Assembly (NCBI GenBank): GCA_937899395.1
Contig: CALBPU010000157.1
Location: forward strand, 1-5,960
DNA length: 5,960 nucleotides
Source of the DNA: an uncultured Fretibacterium sp.
GTDB taxonomy: Bacteria; Synergistota; Synergistia; Synergistales; Aminobacteriaceae
Direction of reading: 5' to 3'
Positions 1 through 5,127 of the stretch are shown here, piece by piece. Each line of letters begins with the position of its first letter. The first letter of the stretch is position 1. The notes beneath the pieces are model-generated. The model was not told the origin of the DNA. It made no database searches and saw nothing but the letters and a program-made list of their open reading frames with translations. The translations under genes were made by a program, and so were the position numbers.

Positions 1-3000
1 CATTTACAGGTTTGCTTGTAATGCCTCTGAAAGGTTCAGCACCTGTTCCGGCAGGGATTAAATGTCCGATTATTACGTTTTCTTTCAGTCCGATTAAAGG
101 ATCCAATTCACCTTTAACCGCAGCACCGGCTAAAACTTGGGCAGTCTGTTGGAATGACGCGGCACTCAAGAAGCTGTCAGTAGCCAGAGCAGCTTTAGTT
201 ATGCCGTGAATAAACGGTTTGCATTCTGGAAGCTCGCGCATTTTTTGTACGAATGTATAATCACGGACAAGATGAAAAACTTCTATTCTGCTTGTTGCGG
301 ATCTGACATAAATATCGCTCGGATTTTCATTCACAAGACGTTCAATGATTTTTCCTTTAAGTTCAAGACCTGGAAGGAATATATTTTCTTCTTCTTCCTC
401 TGCTTCTTCCTCATCTGTATCGTCATCGCCTGAAACATCTTCAACTTCTTCGACCGTTTCAACCGTTTCATCAGAAGAATTTTCATTATCTTCTTCTTCA
501 TTTTCTTCTTCTTCTTCGTAAACGTATTCATATTCATACTCAACAAATTCGGAATGAACGAGAATTTTGTTCCTGAGTTTCGGAGTTAAAGCTTTCAAGA
601 GAATTTCAGAGCGAGTTAATTTTATCGTTGAGTCGCCGTCCTCAAATTCAATTTCATCAAGTTCACCCTCAGCAATCTGATTAACGATGTCATCGTCAAT
701 ATATTTGCCTGTAGCTTCTCCGTCCTCATAAATTTCTCTGTCCATATATCCTCTGTCTTTATCCTTGAACCATGCTTGAATGATTTCGGCAGAGTTAATA
801 TGTTCAACATTGCTCCAGACTTTAATGTCTTTAGTATTAGCTTGAATTATGACGGAGAGGTCTCTTTCGGTCAACAAAGTATCATGAGAAGCAACAAGCC
901 TGCTGCCGGCCATAATATCTTCTGCAAGCCATTTTTTCCCAGCAAGAGAATTAACAATATCTTTATCTCTGACACGAATTATTGAAGCAGGAGACGAAGT
1001 TATTTTTTTGAGGTCTTCACGGCCTAAAATAGTTCCTTTTCTGATTTTGCCTTTTTTGTCGAGTTTAATTTCACGAACAACTCTCAAACCTTCAAGCTGC
1101 TTACGGAAAGCTGATTTTCCGATTATGATGTCAATTTCGCTGCCTTCATGTTCAACGGTCATTATCTTAACGGGAACTCCTGGAGTTAAAATTTTTCTCA
1201 ATGTTTCTTCCGTTAAAGGTTGTCCGACAAATTCCTGAATATTTTCGTCAGGTTTATCAATCGACAAAAGAATATCGCCCTCAAATGAATTTACAGCACC
1301 GTTAATTCTGGCTTCATTGTCCTTTTTGATCTGGTCTTCAACAGATTGAACTTCATCTTCCCAAACCATATCGCCTGCAACGAAATTAGTATCGCCTTCT
1401 TCAATAACTCTGACTTTGTTGAGAGGCGCAACTTTTCGCAGAATAACTTCAATGTGCTTGTTGTTAATACTGACACCTTGAGAATTATAGACGTTTTGAA
1501 TTTCATCGACTAACATTCTTTGAACAGCATCAATTCCGCTGACTTCAAGGAGCTGTTGAGGGTCTATGCTGCCCTCAGTGAGAGCCGTTAATTTACCGAC
1601 TTCAACACCGATTTCAATTCCCTCACGAATTTCCTGTCCTGAAGGTATCGGGTGAACAACGACATTGCCTTCATCGTCTTCGATTGTAATTTTGCGTTTG
1701 CCTTCGGTTGTGATGTCCTTAATAACTCCGTCAAGCCCTGCAAGTATACAAACCTTTCGAGGTCTTCTGACTTCAAAGAGCTGTTCAATTCTGGGAAGAC
1801 CCTGCGTAATATCTTCAGCCTGACGAACTCCTCCCGTATGGAACGTTCTCATTGTTAATTGCGTACCGGGTTCACCGATTGACTGAGCAGCGACAACTCC
1901 GACAGCTTCACCGATAGGAACAAGTTTACGTGATGAAAGGTCATTGCCGTAACATTTTTGACACACGCCTTTCTTTAAGGCACAAGCAAGAGGGCTTCTG
2001 ACCCATACTTCATTAATGCCTAAATCTTCGATTTTGTGAGCAAGAGCTTCGGTGATAATGTCTCCTGATTTCACGATTGTTTCACCGTCAAATTCAATGT
2101 CATGCAATGAAGTTCGGCCAGCGATTCGTTCAGCTATACCTATCATGACTTTTCCTTCGCTTAACAAAGGTCTTATGCAAATTCCTTTATCAGTTCCGCA
2201 GTCATGTTCAGTTATGATTAAATCCTGCGAAACATCAACAAGCCTTCGAGTTAAATAACCTGATTTCGCAGTTCTCAAAGCTGTATCGGCAAGACCTTTT
2301 CTTGCTCCGTGAGTTGAGATGAAATACTCAAGCATATTCATTCCTTCACGGAAATTTGCTGTAATCGGGTAATCAATGGTTTTACCTGTAGGGTCAGCCA
2401 TCAATCCTCGAATGCCTGCCATTTGTCCGAGCTGTCCGCTTGAACCTCTAGCTCCGCTATCTACCATCATTCTGACGGGATTATCACGGCTCATATGTTC
2501 AGTGATTTTTTTGGCGATGTTTCTTGTTGCTTCACCCCATAATTTGCTCTTTTGGTCGAGATACTCATCGTGGGTCAACAATCCCATTTCATAATTATCT
2601 TTTGCAATATCATCTTCAGCTTGAGTAGCTTGAGTGATTTCGGCTTTCTCTGAAGGTATTCTAACTGCTTGAACACCGAAACTTATTCCGCTTCTGCCTG
2701 CCCAGTGGTAGCCGAGCGATTTAATTTCGTCAAGCATTTCGACAACGCCTGCTCTGTCGACGTTATCATAAGCATCATCAAGGAGACGGCCTATTTTTTT
2801 CTTGTCTAACTGTTCATTGACAAAGCGTAATTGAGGAGCAATTCTCTCGTTGAACGTAACACGACCGGGGCTTGTCTCGAAGAATATTGTGTGAGGTTCT
2901 CCTTCAACTTCCTCAAAATTCTTAGCAATGACGATTTCGCCGTTGAGGTTATATTGCCTGCGACCTTTAGGATGCCCCCATATTTCGGGATTTTCCTTGA

Positions 3001-5125
3001 GCCATATTCTTGCGTTTTCATGAACAACTCCGTGCGACAGAGCCGACATTACATCGTCCATATCTGCGAAGTGCATTCCGTCGCCTTTAAGGCCGTCTCT
3101 CATGTCTGTGAGATAGTAAACGCCCAAAACAATATCTTGAGTCGGAGTTACGACAGGTCTTCCGCTTGCAGGTGATAACAAGTTATTGGCTGATAACATC
3201 AACAATCTTGCTTCAGCTTGTGCTTCAATGCTCAAAGGAACGTGAACAGCCATTTGGTCGCCGTCAAAGTCAGCGTTAAAAGCAGTACAAACCATAGGGT
3301 GAAGCCTTATTGCCTTACCTTCCATTAAGACAGGTTCAAACGCCTGAATACCGAGCCTGTGAAGAGTAGGAGCACGGTTAAGCATAACAGGGTGGTCTTT
3401 AATGATCTCCTCAAGAATACCCCAAATATCATCGCCGCCCTTTTCAATTTGACGTTTAGCGTTTTTGACGTTAGGAGCTTTTTTGTTTTCAACGAGCCTG
3501 CGAATGATAAAAGGCTTAAATAATTCGAGTGCCATTTGTTTAGGCAGACCGCATTGATAAATTTTAAGCTGAGGGCCGATTACAATAACCGAGCGTCCCG
3601 AATAGTCAACACGTTTACCGAGTAAATTTTGACGGAAACGACCCTTTTTGCCTCTTAACAAATCCGTCAAACTCTTCAAAGGTCTGTTGCCTGCACCCAA
3701 GACTGCTTTTCCTACACGTCCGTTATCAATGAGAGCGTCGACGCATTCCTGAAGCATACGTTTTTCGTTACGGATTATTATTTCAGGAGCGTTAAGAGCC
3801 TTTAATTTCTTCAACCTGTTGTTTCTGTTTATAACTCTTCTGTATAAATCGTTAAGGTCGCTTGTTGCAAATCTTCCTCCGTCAAGCTGAACTAACGGTC
3901 TTAAATCAGGAGGAATAACAGGAAGTACGTTCAAAATCATTGATTGAGGCTTTGAATCACTCTTCTTGAAATCTTCAGCAACTTGTAAACGCTTGATTAA
4001 TTTTCGTTTCTTTTGACCTGTAGTATCGGCGATTTGTTCTCTTAACGAATCTGTCAAAGTTTCGAGGTCAAGTTTGTTGATTAAAGCCTGAACGCCATCA
4101 GCACCGATTCCTGCCTCAAATTTTTCGTCATATTTTCTGCAAAGTTCCTGTTGATGTTCAAAGATTACGTCAGCCTGATTAAAAGGGGAATTGCTCCCTT
4201 CAATTACTAAATGGCTCGGATAATCAATGACTTTTTCAAGACGGGAACATTTAACTTTACCGGGACATAATTTTTCGAGCTTCTCAACATCTGTTAAGCT
4301 TAAAATTTGCCCTTTTAAGTACGGAAGTTTAACGGCGCTTGTAACGATGAAAGCCTCGTTATTATTGGAAATTTTTGCGCGTGTAGCGTCATCGTCAGCT
4401 TGTGATTCGGGAACAATAGCTCCTGCGTCAAGTCCGAGTTCTTCGTCAGGAATGCTCAAAATAAAAGCCGGTTCAACTTTGAGGCTGTTATCACCGTATT
4501 CTTGTTTATATTTTGAGACCTGCTGAAGCGAGAGAAGATCTCCGACATTTACAGGAACATTTTCAATCCCGTCAAGCTGAAAAGCATCTTCGTATTTGAA
4601 ATTATCCTGTTGATAGTTAGTGTGAATTTTAAGCTCGCTTTCATATACGACAGAATCTATCGGAACAATATCGGGTCTTAATGAAGCTGTAACTTTATAG
4701 CCCTTTTCAGTTCTTCTTGACGGAGCAAAATAAATAACCTTCTCAAGGTCTTTAGCACTTGTTCCGAGTAAAAGGCTTAATCTGCTTGGAATGCCTCTCA
4801 AATACCAAATATGAACAACAGGGACAGCTAAATCAATATGTCCCATTCTTTCACGTCTTACTCTGTTATCTGTAACTTCGACGCCGCAATGTTCGCATAT
4901 AACGCCTTTGAATTTAGGGCCGGAGCGTTTATATTTTCCGCATCTGCATTCGTAACTGCGTGTAGGGCCGAAAATCTTTTCGCAAAATAATCCGTCTGTT
5001 TCAGGTCTTAAAGTTCTGTAATTTATAGTTTCAGGCTTGAGAACTTCACCCTTTGAAATTTCATGAATCCTGTCGGGAGTAGCAAGTTTTATTCTCACTC
5101 CTGTTATTTCTTTGCGTCTTGCCAA
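1..5125 (-). CDS. rpoC: DNA-directed RNA polymerase subunit beta' (3' end outside window)
   Basis: This is the catalytic beta' subunit of RNA polymerase, open for 1708 codons from TTG at 5125 to the left edge; it stops a few codons after LIPAGTG (1689-1695), close to the usual C-terminus. Landmarks in order: first zinc site C60, C62, C77, C80; clamp helices near 409-446 (LDGGRFATSDLNDLYRR), the main sigma-binding surface; switch 2 and rudder region (GRFRQNLLGKRVDYSGRSV, 495-513); NADFDGD (617-623) with Mg-binding D619, D621, D623; second zinc site C976, C1048, C1055, C1058; bridge helix about 929-963; trigger loop with M1092, R1093 and H1096. There is no SI3 insertion in the trigger loop. Two large insertions make the protein unusually long. 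TTG is chosen from the strong ribosome site and the 2-base gap to rpoB; GTG at codon 10 (5098) is a weaker alternative. All key residues are intact, so the gene should be functional. Confidence 0.98.
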   Translation of the reverse strand, partial: MARRKEITGVRIKLATPDRIHEISKGEVLKPETINYRTLRPETDGLFCEKIFGPTRSYECRCGKYKRSGPKFKGVICEHCGVEVTDNRVRRERMGHIDLAVPVVHIWYLRGIPSRLSLLLGTSAKDLEKVIYFAPSRRTEKGYKVTASLRPDIVPIDSVVYESELKIHTNYQQDNFKYEDAFQLDGIENVPVNVGDLLSLQQVSKYKQEYGDNSLKVEPAFILSIPDEELGLDAGAIVPESQADDDATRAKISNNNEAFIVTSAVKLPYLKGQILSLTDVEKLEKLCPGKVKCSRLEKVIDYPSHLVIEGSNSPFNQADVIFEHQQELCRKYDEKFEAGIGADGVQALINKLDLETLTDSLREQIADTTGQKKRKLIKRLQVAEDFKKSDSKPQSMILNVLPVIPPDLRPLVQLDGGRFATSDLNDLYRRVINRNNRLKKLKALNAPEIIIRNEKRMLQECVDALIDNGRVGKAVLGAGNRPLKSLTDLLRGKKGRFRQNLLGKRVDYSGRSVIVIGPQLKIYQCGLPKQMALELFKPFIIRRLVENKKAPNVKNAKRQIEKGGDDIWGILEEIIKDHPVMLNRAPTLHRLGIQAFEPVLMEGKAIRLHPMVCTAFNADFDGDQMAVHVPLSIEAQAEARLLMLSANNLLSPASGRPVVTPTQDIVLGVYYLTDMRDGLKGDGMHFADMDDVMSALSHGVVHENARIWLKENPEIWGHPKGRRQYNLNGEIVIAKNFEEVEGEPHTIFFETSPGRVTFNERIAPQLRFVNEQLDKKKIGRLLDDAYDNVDRAGVVEMLDEIKSLGYHWAGRSGISFGVQAVRIPSEKAEITQATQAEDDIAKDNYEMGLLTHDEYLDQKSKLWGEATRNIAKKITEHMSRDNPVRMMVDSGARGSSGQLGQMAGIRGLMADPTGKTIDYPITANFREGMNMLEYFISTHGARKGLADTALRTAKSGYLTRRLVDVSQDLIITEHDCGTDKGICIRPLLSEGKVMIGIAERIAGRTSLHDIEFDGETIVKSGDIITEALAHKIEDLGINEVWVRSPLACALKKGVCQKCYGNDLSSRKLVPIGEAVGVVAAQSIGEPGTQLTMRTFHTGGVRQAEDITQGLPRIEQLFEVRRPRKVCILAGLDGVIKDITTEGKRKITIEDDEGNVVVHPIPSGQEIREGIEIGVEVGKLTALTEGSIDPQQLLEVSGIDAVQRMLVDEIQNVYNSQGVSINNKHIEVILRKVAPLNKVRVIEEGDTNFVAGDMVWEDEVQSVEDQIKKDNEARINGAVNSFEGDILLSIDKPDENIQEFVGQPLTEETLRKILTPGVPVKIMTVEHEGSEIDIIIGKSAFRKQLEGLRVVREIKLDKKGKIRKGTILGREDLKKITSSPASIIRVRDKDIVNSLAGKKWLAEDIMAGSRLVASHDTLLTERDLSVIIQANTKDIKVWSNVEHINSAEIIQAWFKDKDRGYMDREIYEDGEATGKYIDDDIVNQIAEGELDEIEFEDGDSTIKLTRSEILLKALTPKLRNKILVHSEFVEYEYEYVYEEEEENEEEDNENSSDETVETVEEVEDVSGDDDTDEEEAEEEEENIFLPGLELKGKIIERLVNENPSDIYVRSATSRIEVFHLVRDYTFVQKMRELPECKPFIHGITKAALATDSFLSAASFQQTAQVLAGAAVKGELDPLIGLKENVIIGHLIPAGTGAEPFRGITSKPVN
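299..370 (-). repeat. Motif copy 7 (C-terminal insertion)
   Basis: Codons 1586-1609 contain GLELKGKIIERLV followed by SDIYVRS. The end (I-x-V-R-S) is close to the native segment before the second zinc site (WVRS). It sits immediately after the acidic tract, so the tract may interrupt or join two units. Confidence 0.45.
386..541 (-). repeat. Acidic low-complexity tract in RpoC with GAA triplet runs
   Basis: Codons about 1529-1580 begin with alternating Glu-Tyr (EYEYEYVY) and pass into a Glu/Asp-rich stretch in which 29 of 44 residues (1537-1580) are acidic. At the DNA level it is a purine-rich strand with perfect GAA runs of five (517-503), three (499-491) and four (397-386) copies. The tract is flanked by ordinary motif copies on each side (551-634 and 299-370), so it looks like a flexible, highly charged linker or loop inside the C-terminal insertion. 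Its length may vary among strains by triplet slippage, which would keep the frame. Confidence 0.9.
551..634 (-). repeat. Motif copy 6 (C-terminal insertion)
   Basis: Codons 1498-1525 contain TIKLTRSEILLKAL followed by NKILVHS. It keeps L-T-x-x-E-I-L and the I-L-V strand. It sits immediately before the acidic tract. Confidence 0.45.
809..895 (-). repeat. Motif copy 5 (C-terminal insertion)
   Basis: Codons 1411-1439 contain DTLLTERDLSVI followed by KDIKVWSN. The leading Gly is replaced by Asp, but L-T-E-R-D-L and the I-K-V strand are kept. It lies about 50 residues after copy 4. Confidence 0.55.
962..1045 (-). repeat. Motif copy 4 (C-terminal insertion)
   Basis: Codons 1361-1388 contain KGTILGREDLKKI followed by SIIRVRDK. 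It matches copy 3 in the spacing of G, L, E, L, K and I and in the strand after the turn, and lies about 62 residues after it. Confidence 0.6.
1148..1231 (-). repeat. Motif copy 3 (C-terminal insertion)
   Basis: Codons 1299-1326 contain VGQPLTEETLRKILTPG and then VKIMTVE. This is one of the clearest copies: G-Q-x-L-T-x-E-x-L-x-K-I followed by a turn and a hydrophobic strand. Confidence 0.6.
1770..1885 (-). other. RpoC trigger loop, without SI3 insertion
   Basis: Codons about 1081-1119 encode QSIGEPGTQLTMRTFHTGG and continue directly into ..DITQGLPRIEQLFEV. M1092, R1093 and H1096 match E. coli M932, R933 and H936, which contact the incoming NTP as the loop folds. Proteobacteria carry a large domain (SI3) inside this loop; here the loop runs on without interruption, as in Thermus, Firmicutes and other non-proteobacterial enzymes. 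This argues against a proteobacterial source. Confidence 0.93.
1985..2077 (-). other. Native RpoC segment resembling the insertion motif
   Basis: Codons 1017-1047 include SGDIITEALAHKIEDLG and then INEVWVRS, just before the second zinc-site cysteines (C1048, C1055, C1058). Comparable sequence occurs here in ordinary bacterial beta' proteins, so this is a native part. It fits the pattern G-x-x-(L/I)-T-x-x-x-L-x-x-K-I followed by a short beta strand of type I-x-V-x-x-S. This is the same pattern found repeatedly in the two insertions, which makes it a plausible ancestor or structural equivalent of those repeats. Confidence 0.6.
3257..3277 (-). other. RpoC active-site loop NADFDGD
   Basis: Codons 617-623 of rpoC encode NADFDGD, the universal signature of the large catalytic subunit of cellular RNA polymerases. 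D619, D621 and D623 hold the catalytic Mg ion and correspond to D460, D462 and D464 of E. coli. The offset of 159 residues from E. coli measures the extra sequence inserted upstream. The loop is followed by QMAVHVPLS, as in typical bacterial beta'. Confidence 0.98.
4232..4321 (-). repeat. Motif copy 2 (N-terminal insertion)
   Basis: Codons 269-298 contain KGQILSLTDVEKLEKL and then KVKCSRLEK. It shares G-x-x-L-S-L and V-x-K with copy 1, which lies 76 residues upstream, so the N-terminal insertion probably contains two related units. Confidence 0.55.
4466..4549 (-). repeat. Motif copy 1 (N-terminal insertion)
   Basis: Codons 193-220 contain VGDLLSLQQVSKYKQ followed by SLKVEPA. It fits the pattern GxxLS/TxxxL/VxK followed by a short strand. 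This is a divergent copy, recognised by position of G, L, S, V and K rather than by identity. Confidence 0.5.
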
Positions 5126-5127
5126 AG

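Larger units (their letters stand above)
227..1312 (-). other. C-terminal insertion of about 360 residues in RpoC
   Basis: Codons about 1272-1633 lie between two conserved blocks normally about 65 residues apart: KHIEVILRK (1223-1231) and GITKAALATDSF (1641-1652). Here they are about 410 residues apart. The first 40 residues after HIEVI still follow the ordinary pattern (EEGDTNFVAGDMVWED), and the ordinary sequence returns at CKPFIHGITKAAL, so the extra material is a clean insertion in frame. It has alternating short beta-strand and helix patterns, five copies of the GxxLTxxxLxKI-type motif also seen in the N-terminal insertion, and an acidic low-complexity tract. Base composition looks like the rest of the gene, and the frame is unbroken, so it is a real part of the protein. 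I recognise no named domain beyond a likely SBHM type. Confidence 0.85.
4163..4720 (-). other. N-terminal lineage-specific insertion in RpoC
   Basis: Codons about 136-321 replace a segment that is only some 20-25 residues in E. coli. The first zinc site is offset by about -8 to -10 residues from E. coli and the NADFDGD loop by +159, so about 165 residues are added between them. The insertion begins after the conserved LEKVIYFA and ends before EHQQELCRKYDEKFEAGIGA, which aligns with E. coli EEFGDEFDAKMGA. Thermus and Thermotoga carry beta-rich domains (sandwich-barrel hybrid motif, SBHM) at the same place on the clamp; this one is smaller than that of Thermus. It contains two copies of a short GxxLSxxxVxK-type motif (4466-4549 and 4232-4321). 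The exact ends are approximate. Confidence 0.82.

Noticed and set aside
206..433. Plus-strand open frame with a hydrophobic Phe-rich end, resembling a membrane segment
   Set aside because: The Phe/Leu run is the complement of the GAA repeats in rpoC; it has no independent support.
331..546. Minus-strand Lys-rich open frame of 71 codons, overlapping the acidic tract
   Set aside because: It is the shifted reading of the GAA runs (AAG and AGA codons) and does not represent a separate gene.
227..1312. Possibility that the C-terminal insertion is an intein or mobile element
   Set aside because: I see no intein-type splice-junction residues (Cys or Ser at the start, His-Asn at the end), no endonuclease motif, no terminal repeats and no change in base composition. 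The motif copies match the N-terminal insertion, which fits domain accretion better.
2831..3175. Plus-strand open frame of 114 codons opposite rpoC
   Set aside because: It lies fully antisense to well-conserved rpoC sequence, has no visible ribosome site or recognisable motif, and is explained by codon bias of the real gene.
4227..4526. Plus-strand open frame of 99 codons, Ser-rich, opposite the N-terminal insertion of rpoC
   Set aside because: It is antisense to an intact rpoC frame. Its Ser/Leu-rich composition is what the complement of Glu/Lys-rich coding gives.
5126..5127. Possible promoter, terminator or attenuator between rpoB and rpoC
   Set aside because: The gap is two bases and no hairpin followed by a T run is visible nearby; the genes must share a transcript.
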